DNA from: Tricholoma matsutake
Lineage: Eukaryota; Basidiomycota; Agaricomycetes; Agaricales; Tricholomataceae
DNA: 64,000 bases
NCBI GenBank assembly: GCA_026075535.2
Contig: AP026549.1
Location: forward strand, 1 to 64,000
Direction: 5' to 3'
A program made the position numbers and the translations under genes. Of the stretch, positions 22,631-34,250 are shown one piece after another (position 1 is the stretch's first letter; each line of letters starts with the position of its first letter). A model generated the notes under the pieces. That model worked only from the letters and a program-made list of their open reading frames with translations. It was not told the origin of the DNA and searched no databases.

Positions 22631-25070
22631 TATGTATACTCAGTAAAAAAAAAAACAATAGTGAAAGGAAAAAAAAAAAACTTACCAATGAGCTGCTCCT
22701 GAGCTCGTTTTTGTTGTTGTCTTCATTGATTGTTTGGTCAGGCATCGAGACCCAAGGTTTGTCAGCATTTCTGTTTTTGGGAAGTGTCAAGGGGGGAGGG
22801 CTGTGCTCATTGAACATGACCACTTTTTCGAGTTTTGTGCATCCAACCAAGTTGAGTTACCCTGCCCTCATGCATTTCATGTGTCCTTGAGCTTCAAATA
22901 TCCAATGATTCCAATCAACAATGAACATTTCCCACCGCCGTCGATGCCCCATCGTATGTCCTCCATGATGCTGCTGCATCCTTCCCTCCTCTCCCCTCTC
23001 ACTATCGTGCCCACCATCCCACTATCTCTGTAACCGGTCGCTTCAACCGCCACTCTCAAAACAGCAGCAGCGCTGGGGATCTGCATGGGTTTAGTATACC
23101 ATGGGTATGGGTACAGGTTACATTGTTGTGACCCATGACCCATGCCCAAACCTGCCACACGACAGCTCACCACTACCACTACCGTTGACACCATTGCCTC
23201 TCACCACCACCTCTCCCTCTGACCCCCAACCACCTCTGACCTCCATCAACAGCCGCCAACACCGCTCCCATGCCGCGCCATCAACAGCAAACGGCGAACT
23301 GCGTGGCTGCAAAATTCCCACATCATGCCCGTATTTGGACATCGACTCATGTTGAGGAGCCTGAGGCCTCTAAACACAAAGTAAATTAAGTATTACTTTC
23401 ATTGTTCCCTTTTCAAGTACTAAGTGTTTTTTTCAGTTTTTTTTAGGTTATCTACTACCTACAATGATGCACGACACACCTGCCCCCTCCTCCCCATCCA
23501 AATGGGATGTGAGGGGGTTGTTCGGGGTTAAGAGACCCCATGGAGTTACCAGGAAACCCAGGAAGCAGGGTACCCGCGAGGTAAGCTCACGAAACGCCCC
23601 TAACCCCCAGTGGATGACAGAGCAACGACAACAAACAATGCAGCACCTGCCCCCAGCCCTGTGAGCCACTGCTTGCGGGGTGGATCATGGGTGCTAGCAG
23701 CCAATGACAAGGGATAGCAGGACAAGGATGGGACAAGGAATGACAAACAATGAACAGGAGATGGGGACGCGAGGGACAACTGCCATCACGAGCAACTGCT
23801 CGCGGGGTGGAAACAGGGAGCAACAGGGGCAGGAACAACGGCAAAGAAAATGAAAAATGGGCCCCAAGAGACGTCGTTGACGTCTCTTGAACTGAGGTAA
23901 GTTTTTTTTCTTTCCTTTTCTCTTTTCATTGCATTGTTACTAACACAACTTTTAGGTACTACTACCGACAATGATGACTGTTGCCCCCTGACCCCCCTCT
24001 GCTGCCAACAATGGACGATCCAGCACCTGCCCCCACCGCTGCGAGCAACTGCTCGCAGGGTGGACAATGGTGCAAGGACAGATGACGATGACAAAATGAG
24101 GATGGGGATGGGGCGCCATGACAAAACCACAGGGGGCACATCCGAGTAATGATGACGAACAATGCAGCACCCACCCCAGCCCTGCGAGCCTCTGCTCACA
24201 GGGTGGATTGTAGGTGCAGCCGACATGGACATTATCTATTTTATATTAGACTTTATGTAACAGTATGAGGTCATTGACAGTGTCTGTAATTGCTGTAATG
24301 GCATTTTTGTTCTTGACTATTTCGGATTGAACCTCATGTAACTGAGATCTAATTGAGCAAGAAACATTTGGGGCAAGTCTCAAAATGGTTAGATAGGCTT
24401 GGCTAATATGTTATGGAGTGCTATGTAGCATGAAAGTGTTACTACAGAGTACTACATAGCATGAGGGTGCTACTATGGAGTTCTTCAAACTTAAAGAACC
24501 ATGCTATGGCACTATGGCACTATGGAGTGCTATGTAGTTCTTGGTAGACTGCCCTGATATTGCTGATGCTCAAAGGTGATTCATAATGTCACTTCCCACT
24601 ATAACATCACAGCATTTCAGTTGCCCTCACCCACTCTTAAGGTAGGCAGATTGTCCATGGTTCAATTTTCAGTTGCTTAAGTAATTCAATTTACTGTCAA
24701 ATAAATAGAAAGAATGGTGGGCAGTTTGAGTCAGTAAGGAAGTTGAGTAGAGAGGTTGAAGTAGAAAAAGCATCATAAAGCAGAAATAATAATAAAACAT
24801 GTATTTGGCAATTGAAATACAGTATCATCTGGTAAATCTAGATGGTGGCACATGGAACTGCCGACGGCTTTGAATATAGCTGGTGCCATTGCAGGTTGGT
24901 TCTCCTTCCTGACATGCCCAATCATGATTGGTGGTTTGGAAGTGGAGGACCCCATCACCTGGTTGCACGTATCCTGCAGGACAGATGGGGAACTGGTTGT
25001 TGGCTGGGATGGCTGCAGTATATGAAGAATGAGGGCATGGGGACGTGGAGGCTGCAGAGGCTGGACCCCC
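22631..25070. other. Low-complexity noncoding DNA with hairpin-family copies
   Basis: C-rich and A-rich low-complexity stretches and overlapping Ser/Pro-type ORFs on both strands. Copies of the dispersed hairpin family occur near 23661, 23787, 24041 and 24184. 24240-24760 is A+T-rich with short reiterated words (GCTATGTAGCATGA, GTGCTACTATGGAG). No gene is supported. Confidence 0.5.
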
Positions 25071-25074
25071 ATAT

Positions 25075-25475
25075 GTGGTGATGTCATTGTCATGACCACC
25101 TTCATGTTCTTTGGGGTCACACCGCCCAGGGGGAATAAAGGTGATATCAATAAAGGGGAATTCTTTGGTTGCTCATGTCGAACTGTAAGGTGTGGTTGAG
25201 AGCTTAGTTTTTGATACACACTCATGGACAGCTCTGCGTAGATGCCACCAACAAATTTGGATTTTTGCATTGGTCCAAACCATCCTTGACATTCCAATCT
25301 CAGCCATATCCTTGTCAACATGAACAAAGATGGGCATGACATGGTATCGGTTTCGGAGTTCCTGAGCCCATGCTTCAAGTGCGCACTTTCACTTCCCAAT
25401 CTGACTTCCATCTAGTGTGGACAGAAGACAGTATGCAAGAGGAAAGCCAGTGTTATCATACTTGACAAGATCGAG
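25075..25475 (-). pseudogene. MULE-type transposase fragment
   Basis: On the minus strand, in a frame other than the longest ORF, the sequence reads DNTGFPLAYCLLST, an interruption, then ALEAWAQELRNRYHV, FVHVDKDMAEIGM and ICWWHLRRAV. It then passes a stop (25173-25175) to KEFPFIDITF and EHEGGH. The Asp-rich HVDKDMAEI and CWWHLRRAV pattern is that of Mutator-like (MULE) transposases of basidiomycetes, part of the DDE catalytic core. One frameshift near 25383 and the stop show it is dead. The element ends were not found. Confidence 0.7.
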
Positions 25476-26084
25476 TATAGTTCAAGGTGTTTTGAATTTG
25501 TGTTAACTATAATTTCATGTACTCATCAGTTTGTTGATAGGTGGGTAGGTGTCAGAGTCGCATAGGGAGAATGTGACTATTTGACGATGAGAGTAGACCA
25601 GCGTAAAGCTGGGGTGTGTAAATACAGAATATGTAGTTATATAACTTGGGCTGACCAATCTGAGACTACAATAAGATGAGATATGCTGAGTCAGGACTGA
25701 TATGTCCTGACAGTAGATAGGTAGTATTGCCAGCATGGTCCCATACAGGAACAGCTGGCTTCCGTACTACATACATGAGTGTCACAACATGTATGCTATG
25801 GCCACCTCTGATCCTTGCCTGCTGTGAGGACCCTATATGTCACTGCATTGAAATATGAGCTGTACTACAGGGATACATACAGGCCGCCTTCTCACAGGAC
25901 ATGGAAAAGAATGGGAAAATTTGGGGGCGGTGAGGGTTACTGCTCAGCACAAAGTTGATGCTTATCGTGAAATCACTGATATGTGATAATGTGAAATTGG
26001 GGGTCCAGCTTTTGTTGCTCAACTTGACAAATTGATCGTTGTAAGGCTTCCAGTGATACTGCTTGAAGTTCATCCTCCACCAAG

Positions 26085-26290
26085 GTATAAAATGGCTGAC
26101 GATGCATACTGCAGAACCTTGACTTCATCTGGGTGTGATGAGGTGAGCAGTTGGGCTTTGTGGTGGGCAGGAGCTTGTGACAGAAGTGGCTCAAGCATCA
26201 CCTCCATGGCTCAAATGGCTGGTGATGCATACTGCAGAACCTCAGGTGAGGTGAGCAGTTGGCCTTTGTGGTGGGCAGGAACTCTGGAGT
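26085..26290 (+). repeat. Two-copy tandem repeat
   Basis: AAATGGCTG..GATGCATACTGCAGAACC, followed by GGTGAGCAGTTGG and TTTGTGGTGGGCAGGA, occurs twice about 125 bp apart. The second copy has an internal deletion. Confidence 0.7.
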
Positions 26291-26525
26291 GTAGGTAGGA
26301 CTGGGGAGATGGTGCTGGGTTTGAGCATATAAACATCCTGAGGTGTGAACAAGAGTTCCCCCTAGCAGGAGGGACATGCCGATGGGTGCATCAAAAAACC
26401 CCAGCGGGGAAAAAGCTACCATCGAATGTTCATGCATCCTCAGAGTACAAGCAATGGCCCTTGTGTAGTGTAGCTGTCTGAATCCCTCCAGAAACAGACC
26501 CAATGTAGTGCCGTTAAGCGGGGGG

Positions 26526-26700
26526 TGTTGAACTAAGACCTCACGCGGTATAAGTGCGACTGACTTCTATAGCGCGTGGATGAGGTACATGTAAAACTGT
26601 AGCTACAAATAAACACTGCTGGTTATACACCGGCAGCTTCCGTAAACAACAAGTACATACTGCCCATATCGGGCAGCACCCCTACACTCTCCCCCTTAAG
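26526..26700 (-). repeat. Probable 3' LTR with polypurine tract
   Basis: On the minus strand the purine tract CTTAAGGGGGAGAG (26687-26700) is followed by TGTAGGGG. A 161-bp block then ends TTCAACA at 26526. The position and orientation suit the 3' LTR of the gag-like element upstream. No second LTR was found to the right, so this rests on the tract and the TG..CA ends only. Confidence 0.45.
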
Positions 26701-27258
26701 CTTGGTATTACACCAAGCAACAACAAAAGAACTATAACAAAATTTAAAGAAAGTGAGGCAGTGGGAACACTGCCAAAGGAATGGATGGTGATAAGCACCA
26801 CCTGCCACCATAAGCGCAAAGCTTAGACGGGTCCAAATATTTAATACCTGACCCAAGCACACAGCCACCAGATTGCTGCGTGGGGCGGACATGTTCGACA
26901 TGTCTGTCGATGGACCTGTGTCGACAGGTCCATATGCGGGTCAGGGCACCACTAGGGGTGCAAGCACAAGGCTTACTGGTTGCGATACGGTCGGTGACCG
27001 AACACAGAACAGACAAGTATTGACATGCCTGTTTGATCGAATATATATGGCGTCAATCGACATTGGCGCCTGTTTGAGCACGGGTAGAGGAGTGCGCGAT
27101 TGCTCTCACTCCTCCATAGGTGCATCCATAGGCGTCACCACAGATGACGCCGGTTTTTCCTCAGGCACCGACTGCGCCCCCACCGGTTCACTCTCGACAG
27201 ACACCTGGGCAGCCCCAGGCGTAGCGTTCGCTAACACGGCGGCACGTTCCATGAAGGT

Positions 27259-29583
27259 TCAATTGACCTCCTTAGCGAAGTCATCTTCGCTTGACTCGTC
27301 TGAGTCGGTAGGAACTGGGGGCAAGTCGTTGAGGACTTCCCCTTCGGTTGGGCATAATGTGATACCATAGTACGCAAGGTTCCGCTTCAGTCGTGAAGCA
27401 GAAGGCATGGAGGAAGATCGACTATCTTCCTTGGTGGGTGCGGAAATCTTGGGTTTCCGCACCTTCTTCTTCTTTGGAGGACAGACATGGCCCGTCCATC
27501 CACCATCAGCAAACCCAGTGGGGCCTGGTCCCGCCACCAAAGGGAAGGGAGCGACAGGGTCTTCTGTCGCTGGGTAGTAGTCCATCGTCGAGGGCCTCGA
27601 CGATGAGGATGATAAGGCCGAGCCACATCTTGGCCTTGATGCATTTGTCGTCATCATTGACAGCGGGATGACCACTGGCCTTGCCATTGGTTGTGGTGGT
27701 GTGGGAGCCTCCCACCACACTGGGACCATCACACGAAGCTCATCTTGAGCTTCAGTACTTGCGTACTGGCAGGTACGCTGCAGGACATGGTGAGCCTCAG
27801 CTCTCCTCGCAATGTTGTCGTCCTGTGAATAGTGGCGGAGTTGTCTCTCCACCCATACGTGAGCATCGACTACTTCGTCGATGCTGATACCCTGTTGTGC
27901 GTAGAATCGCACAACATCGTTGATGGAGGTGTTCTCCGTCAGGTTGGAATATCGATCCATACTGTGGCCAATGGCCACAGTAATCCCCAACGAGGCCAGC
28001 GTCCATCGGTACAGACCTGGCATAAGTGCAAGCTCAATTGCTCGCATGATGAAAACGGTCCTTCCTTGTTGGTGGCCTTCACCATGGGGCGCTCGCCCCG
28101 TAACCAGTAGATAGCCTCTGATTGAGGCTAAAGATATACCTGAGGGATCATGAGTGATCCCTGGCTTGGATAGCAGGTTCTGGGGGTATCTCCAGAGCCA
28201 TCATGCCCATTCCTCAACGGGTGCGTCTTGTCTCGGCATTTCCATCCGAGATGGGTCAGCAGGTCGTGTGGTTGCCCATGGTGATCGCTGATCAGGAGGT
28301 ACCCAGTTGGGCAACCTCCACCTGGTCAGTGCTAAAGACTGCAAGGGGGAGCGACTTGCTCCCACCGTGTGTGCATCCCATGCGAATATCCTCATAGCCA
28401 GCACGGCGCCCATGTTCTTATCTTCATGGGCACGACGGATGAGCTCTGTCAGCTCCTCCTCATTTGTAGGCATTATAATTCGCCTAGTTGACCGAGGATT
28501 CGGTCGAGGAGGAGGAGCGGGTGTCCATTGGGCACCCCGGGGTATGGTTGGTAGATTCGATGGTGTTACCATTGGTGGAGCAGGTGGTGGAAGAGGCGGA
28601 TAATTTGCCTCTTCAGGCCCAGTCATATCGACATCCTGCTGTGCTGCAGGCCTTGTCGCTGCTGTCTGGGCGTATGAAGTAGGGGCCCGAGCTTCAGGCA
28701 CCAACGACGTCCAGCTCGCTGGTGTCGCGTTTCGATCGGGTCCATTACTGGACTCAAATGAGTGTTGATGGCGCAGGCGTTTGCTCGCACATCCTCCGTC
28801 GTAGCTCGAGTTATCCTTGAGCTGCTGCTCCAGTCTGTCGACCTTCCTCTGTAGTCGACGGATCTCTTCTTCCACCTCTGAGAGCTGACGGTCAAAGTTG
28901 TCAGCTTGTCTCCTCCAATACGCATCCTCTTGGATGTGCATCGTTTGACGCTCTCTAGCGTCAGAGTATTCAATATCAGCTGATATTTCAGCTGATGATA
29001 TGTGTGTACCATAATTTTGAACTGGTCCAGATGGTACAGTCAGCTTTCCATTTCTCTGACCCCATGCCTCTTCGTAAGATAGCCATTTCATGCTCTGCTT
29101 CCACATTGACTGTATTCCATTAAGCTGTTCAGCCTCCCTCCAAAATGTGATGATCCATAATGGAAGGCGATCAGCTTCATCATTAATCCTCCAATCAACA
29201 ACTGATTTGGCACCATCCAGCCAGGCCTGACTGACAGCTTCTTCCAGCTGAATAAGAAATGCAGGCAATGAAATGGACCATTGAAGCAAGGTTTGCATGT
29301 TGAAAGCACTGGGAAGATCTTTGCTGAACTACTTCGCAACTTCATTGGAGATGATCTCTGATGAAATTTGGGGGAGTATGAGGGTGAGGTATTCATTGAC
29401 TGAGAGTTCGGGCTCTGGAAAATTTGTGCTCTGGAGGAAGTCAAGGGGAATTTCCATATCTTTTTCTTTTTTCCATTGGACAAAGACTGGAACATCAGCA
29501 TATTTTTTCCTTTGCCCAATCCATTCCCTTTCAATGAAAGGAACATCATCATCAAGCTCGATCAGTGACCCATGGCTGACCAT
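27259..29583 (-). pseudogene. Large gag-like protein with two in-frame stops
   Basis: One minus frame is open for 775 codons except for TAG (29329-29331) and TGA (28201-28203). It starts at ATG 29583 with an acidic N-terminus. Next come Trp/Leu-rich helices (motifs LPAFLIQLEEAVSQAW and LPLWIITFWREAEQL), a coiled coil near residues 220-260 (RRLQRKVDRLEQQL) and a long Pro-rich linker. The C-terminal third has a Lys/Arg-rich patch (PPKKKKVRKPK) and an acidic tail. This layout and the LTR-like sequence downstream suggest a retroelement Gag with no pol (a gag-only, non-autonomous element). I do not recognise a named family. It could instead be a host gene that acquired an LTR neighbour. Confidence 0.5.
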
Positions 29584-29769
29584 ATTAAGGGATGAGATCG
29601 CTTAATGGGGAATGAAAACTTTGACAGGTGTGCTGTTTTGCTGGATAGATGAAACCTAAAAGGGCATGGAAGCATGATGATAACTGATTATTGATGATCT
29701 TTCTGATTATCAGGTAAGCAGAATTTCAAACAAAAATATACAGAAGTGAGAAATTGTAAAACAAATGCA

Positions 29770-29850
29770 ACAAGAAGGGTTTGAACCATTGAACTTACAT
29801 AATTTCTACAGGTAACACTTGGGTAACACCAAACCACTACACCATGGCTG
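29770..29850 (-). repeat. tRNA-derived (SINE-like) sequence
   Basis: The minus strand carries an A-box-like TGGTGTAGTGGTT (29832-29844) and a B-box-like GGTTCAAACCC (29777-29787) at normal spacing for an internal RNA polymerase III promoter. The acceptor stem does not pair, so it is not a functional tRNA. Confidence 0.5.
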
Positions 29851-29859
29851 ACATTATGT

Positions 29860-30174
29860 CTGGATTGCAAACCCGGCCATATTGTGACAAACAATTTCTG
29901 TCCGGAGGGGCGGACCTGGCTGTTTCAGAAAATTCCTCAATTTTGTCCGGATTCACTCCTGGCTGTTTTCAAAAATTCTGAGAAATCCATCTGGAATTGG
30001 TACATGGGCTCACCCCCCATTACCTGGGGTCATCTCATGCCATCCACCAAGGTTGTGGTGTACTGACAAATTCCTAAATGGGATCATTTGTATATTAATC
30101 AATTCCATAAAGGGAAAAAGGTCAGTTGTTGAGTGTCGTGGTGAGCAGTATAGAATCCATATATAGACAGAGGT
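29860..30174. other. No gene recognised
   Basis: A+T-rich sequence with no ORF of substance. A near-duplicate pair (CCGGAGGGGCGGACCTGGCTGT and CCGGATTCACTCCTGGCTGT) is present at 29900-29965. Confidence 0.4.
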
Positions 30175-30560
30175 CTTTACTCTCCCCCTCCTAATCCAAG
30201 CAGAGTCTGCTTGGACACTCGGACTTTACAGCACCCTGATGCCCAGCACCTGACAAAAACAAGCACCAGGGCCCCACAACGAGGAGGAACAGCCCCAGCA
30301 CCCCACAACAACGATGGACGACCCAGCACCTGCCCCCATGCCTACGAGCTACTGCTTGTAGGGTGGACTGCAGGTGCAACCTGTCTAGGGACGAGGGGAG
30401 GGGAGACAACAACAACCGAGGGAGATGGGGGTGACACCACCAACACCGCTGCGAGCCCCTGCTCGCAGGGTGGAGTGGGTGCTAATGGCCACATCACCAC
30501 CCACGGGATGGATGTGACGAGGGGACACAATGATGGGGGGGGAGAACACTAGCATGACAC
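30175..30560 (+). mobile_element. Left-end fragment of the CTTTAC-terminated element family
   Basis: It begins CTTTACTCTCCCCCTCCTAAT and continues with a CGGAC-rich segment, as does the complete element at 32799. It then carries two copies of the dispersed hairpin (30344 and 30451). No right terminus is seen before the ACTCTACATAG array and the hAT insertion, so it is truncated or chimeric. Confidence 0.5.
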
Positions 30561-30617
30561 ACCCCTCGGATTTGCTTGATAGAATCTACTATGTACACTA
30601 ATAGACTCTACATAAAC

Positions 30618-32357
30618 TAGTGATGTTCTGGCCCGGCTTGGCCCAAAAGCCGCCACTCACAGCTTGGCCCTGGCCTGGCCCGGCCCAGGCCGCAGCTTTT
30701 GGCGTGTGGAGTTGTTCTGGACGTGGGGGAGCCTCTAAGAACCACGGGGAGATTCCCGTATGTGTTTAACCACGGTATCCACTCTCCTGCACTGTTCTTC
30801 AACACCTCCATGCCCTAGAAGCCCCTGCTGCAGTGATGAGCTATTGCTCGTCATCTCGCTTGCAGGGGCTACATTTGGGAAGTGGGGTTTAAAGGGGTGG
30901 GAGTCGCTCACATTGGATAGGCTGGCAGCACCCACGATCCACCCTGTGAGCAGTCGCTCGTAGGGCTGGGGGTGGGTGCAGTGTTGTCCGGTGCATCGTG
31001 GCATCATCGTCATCCTGGGGGTCCGTACCGTGCATGGCTGGTTTGCATCGATACCCATAGTTTAGATTTTAGAAAACAGCTAGTTGGCAAAAAAAGAGAA
31101 ATGAACAAAAAGATACCTAAGGCCCAAACAGCAGTTGCTGGTGTTTGGGCATTCGTTGCATCCAGAACGCTTTGCTTGCAGCCAGCTGCAACTCTTGCTG
31201 GAGTGGGAATAGGCTTGAGGGTGGTGGTGGTGGTAACGGGGCATAGGTTGTTAGTGTCTGTCACCGTCACCGCCGTTTTTGTCTTTTTGTCATCCCCGTT
31301 GTCCCTCTCCCCGTTGACACTGTTCCATCATCGTCTTGTAGTGGTCCATGCCTGCCGTCATTGTGGTGCTCCGTTGTGCAGTGGTGGGTGCCAATCGTTG
31401 TTGGGTCGTCCCCATCGTCGACCCTTGGCATTGGTCTTAGCCGTCGTTGTCGTCAAATTAGGACCTGAAATTTTTGGTAGTTAGTAGTAACAAAATGAAA
31501 GAAAAACAAAACTTACCTGTTTTCCCCATTATCTTCGTTGTTGGTGTCACCATCATCTGGGCTTGATGACCGTTGTTACAAGATATTTAGAACCTAAAAT
31601 TGAATTGAAAGTAATTAGTCAGTAAAATGAAATGGAGCAAAACAAGAAACACACTCACTGAGGAGCCTATGAATCTCGTATAGCGAAGTTTGGGAAAATG
31701 AAAAAGGAGTCAATTTTCAAATGCCGGGATCTTCAAGCGCCGTGAATGCGGACAGTGGTAGAATGTCATGAATATCGTTAGCGTTCGTGTATCTGTAAAC
31801 CCAGATTCAGCAATCGAGACGCGAAAGAATTACACACCAGAGCTTTTGGGGTGGAAGCAGTGGAGGTTTCGTTGCGATGCATTTGATCGATGTGCTCGCC
31901 TATTTCTGGAACTTGCAATCAGCACGCCACATGCACGACTACTAAATATAGGAACGGAGTACATTTCAAACCCAGATTCAGCAATCGAGACGCGAAAGAA
32001 TTACACACCAGAGCTTTTGGGGTGGAAGCAGTGGAGGTTTCGTTGTGATGCATTTGATCGATGTGCTCGCCTATTTCTGGAACTTGCAATCAGCACGCCG
32101 CATGCGCGACTACTAAATATAGGAACGGAGTACATTTCAATAAAAGTTGAGTCAATACAAGCTCTACAAGTCAAGAAGTTTCGATGAAAATTTAGTACGA
32201 CTAAAGCCGCGGCCTGAGCCAGCGGCTTTGGCTTTCTGCTACCTTGAGCCGGGCCAAAGCCAGTATTTGGCCATCACCAATGGCCCGGCTTGGCCTGGCC
32301 TAAATGGGCTCGGCTTGGCTTGGCTCATGGCTTTGAGCCGGGCTGGGCACATCACTA
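30618..32357. mobile_element. Non-autonomous hAT element with 8-bp target duplication
   Basis: The 8-bp direct repeat ACATAAAC lies at 30610-30617 and 32358-32365. The element starts TAGTGATGTTCTGGCCCGGC and ends GCCGGGCTGGGCACATCACTA. TAGTGATG ends, G+C-rich GGCCCGG subterminal words and 8-bp duplications are typical of hAT elements. The right end has more subterminal GGCTTGGC/GGCCCGG words (32200-32350) than the left (30630-30710). No transposase motif is present. It sits inside an array of CTCTACATAGA words, which are the target. Confidence 0.8.
31768..32187 (+). CDS. ORF with an exact in-frame 171-bp duplication
   Basis: A 139-codon ORF in the hAT element holds two copies of a 57-residue unit (31798-31968 and 31969-32139). 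The copies differ at only a few bases. The unit contains ETRKNYTPELLGWKQW and DRCARLFLELA, helical and basic-aromatic in character. The start region before the first copy is short and the end is VKKFR. I do not recognise it. It may be a captured exon that was later duplicated, or a chance ORF. Confidence 0.3.
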   Translation: MNIVSVRVSVNPDSAIETRKNYTPELLGWKQWRFRCDAFDRCARLFLELAISTPHARLLNIGTEYISNPDSAIETRKNYTPELLGWKQWRFRCDAFDRCARLFLELAISTPHARLLNIGTEYISIKVESIQALQVKKFR

Positions 32358-32365
32358 ACATAAAC

Positions 32366-32795
32366 TCTACATAGACTCTACATAGACTCCATTGCCTTGT
32401 TGTTCTAAGTTCATCCTTTGTAGGCTGTTATGTACACTTTACAAGGGGTCTACCACATAGACTCAATTACCTGAATAACATCTGCTATATACACTAATAG
32501 ACTCTACATAGACTCTACATACTCTATTACCTTTATCCAGCCTATATACACTTGAAAATGAGGCTACATATAGTCTACATAGAGTATATGTAGACTCTAT
32601 GTAGACTCATAACCTTTATCCAGCCTGCTATATACACTTGAAAATGAGTCTACATAGAGTCTACATAGAGTATATGTAGACTCTATGTAGACTCACTTTT
32701 ATTAATTCAAGCTGCTATGTACACTTTACAAGGACTCTACATACACTCTAGAGAGAGTCTACATAGATTATGTGGACTTTGGGTAGAGTTTACGA
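32366..32795. repeat. Palindromic GTCTACATAGA array
   Basis: More than a dozen copies of CTCTACATAGA / TCTATGTAGAC occur in both orientations. They include a long palindrome near 32649-32697 (GAGTCTACATAGAG..ATGTAGACTC) and a related one near 32565-32610. It continues the array at 30577-30617, so the hAT element was inserted into it. Confidence 0.8.
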
Positions 32796-33025
32796 GGTCT
32801 TTACTCTCCCCCCCCTAATCCGAGCGGAGTCCACTCGGACACTCGGACTTTGCTCAGACTTTTTCTGGCTGAGATTTCTGCCAAATTGAGATGTCCAGTC
32901 CGAGCTCATCCTAGTAAAGTCCGAACAATTACTCGGACTAATCTCGGACCAGTACCTGGACAATCCTAGGACAGTCCGAGCTCAGACTGTCCTTACTTAA
33001 TAATAGAAAAATCAAATGGGTGGAG

Positions 33026-33100
33026 CAAGGATTGAACCCTCAAGCTCACATGAGACGCATAATAAGCATGCACAATATAACCATTAGACTACAGTGCCAT
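33026..33100 (-). repeat. tRNA-derived (SINE-like) sequence
   Basis: On the minus strand, A-box-like TAGTCTAATGGTTA (33078-33091) and B-box GGTTCAATCC (33029-33038). The 5' GGCACTG and the 3' TTGCTCC do not pair as an acceptor stem, so it is a pseudo-tRNA or SINE head. Confidence 0.5.
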
Positions 33101-33524
33101 TCCTGGTGAGCAGTATATGTGCATGACATAGGGTTGGCGCATCATGTGATTACAAACATGTGGCTGCATCATCCATCACTGCCAGCTCATCACCTTCCAC
33201 CACCACCACGACGAACCGCCGCCGCCTCCCTCCCACTTTCCACCACCATCTCCACTCCTCCCACTCCTCCCACACCCTCCCCTAGCCCCCATGTCCACCC
33301 ACACCTGCAAACGAACCGAATAGATGCAACGCGGGCCCAAACGACGCAATCGTGTCGTTTGGGCCCACCGTAAGTTTTTTTTTTGGTTCGTTTCTTTTTT
33401 ATAAACTAACTAAGTTGTTTCTTTTGTTCTCTAGGTTCTAATCTACTTGTAACCAGGACCGGATGCCCACGCCCCATGCCCATGCCCATGATGCCACATC
33501 ACGACAGCAAACCACCCACCTCCA

Positions 33525-34250
33525 GCCTCACGAGCAACTGCTCGTGGGGTGGTTGGTGGGTGGAACAACAAAGGGGAGGGTAGACGAGAGGAAGGGGGAA
33601 CAGAGATGACAAAAGGGGGTAGACAGGGGATGAGGAGTGGCACCCAGCCCACGCCTACGAGGGGGGAGACAACAACAAACCACCCACCTCCAGCCCCACG
33701 AGCAACTGCTCGTGGGGTGGATGGTTGGTGGAATGACAACGGCAACGACTGCGGGGGGACGGAGGGGGAGGGATGATGGCCACCACCCCTGCAGAGGACG
33801 ACGACATGCCACCCACCTCCAGCCCCACGAGCAACTGCTCGTGGGGTGGATGGTTGGTGGAACAATAATCGCAACGACTGCAGGGGGACGGAGGGGGAGG
33901 GACGATGGCCACCACAGCACCACCCCCAGGGGATGACGACAGACCACCCACCTCCAGCCCCATGAGCAACTGCTCGTGGGGTGGATGGTTGGTGGAACGA
34001 CGAGAGGCAGGGGAGACGAGGGGGAGACAACAACAACGAGACGGGGGGAGAAGGGACGAGAGACACCTGCCCCACGAAGCACCCCAACCGCTGCCATGAG
34101 CAATTGCTTGTGGGGTGGAAAGGGGTGCTATGTGAGAGGTATGGGTGTGCAAGGGAGACGGGGGAACGGAAGGGGGACAAGGATACGCCCATGAAGACCG
34201 ACGATGACGGGCACCCCGCACCACTGCCACGAGCAACTGCTCGTGGGGTG
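33525..34250. repeat. ~133-bp tandem array, each unit carrying a hairpin
   Basis: Six units each contain CCCCACGAGCAACTGCTCGTGG or a variant, with palindrome starts at 33530, 33698, 33827, 33962, 34096 and 34229. Spacing is about 130-135 bp except for the first (168). The whole block generates long Ser/Pro ORFs on the minus strand (up to 286 codons), which I regard as artefacts of the repeat. Confidence 0.8.

Noticed and set aside
28203..28682. Plus-strand ORFs of 64-98 codons
   Set aside because: Antisense to the gag-like frame, where Pro-rich coding leaves Gly-rich shadows.
29770..33100. True tRNA genes at the A/B-box sequences
   Set aside because: The acceptor stems do not pair and no sound anticodon stem could be folded.
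33525..34250. CRISPR-like array
   Set aside because: The units are long near-identical repeats without short unique spacers, in a eukaryotic genome.
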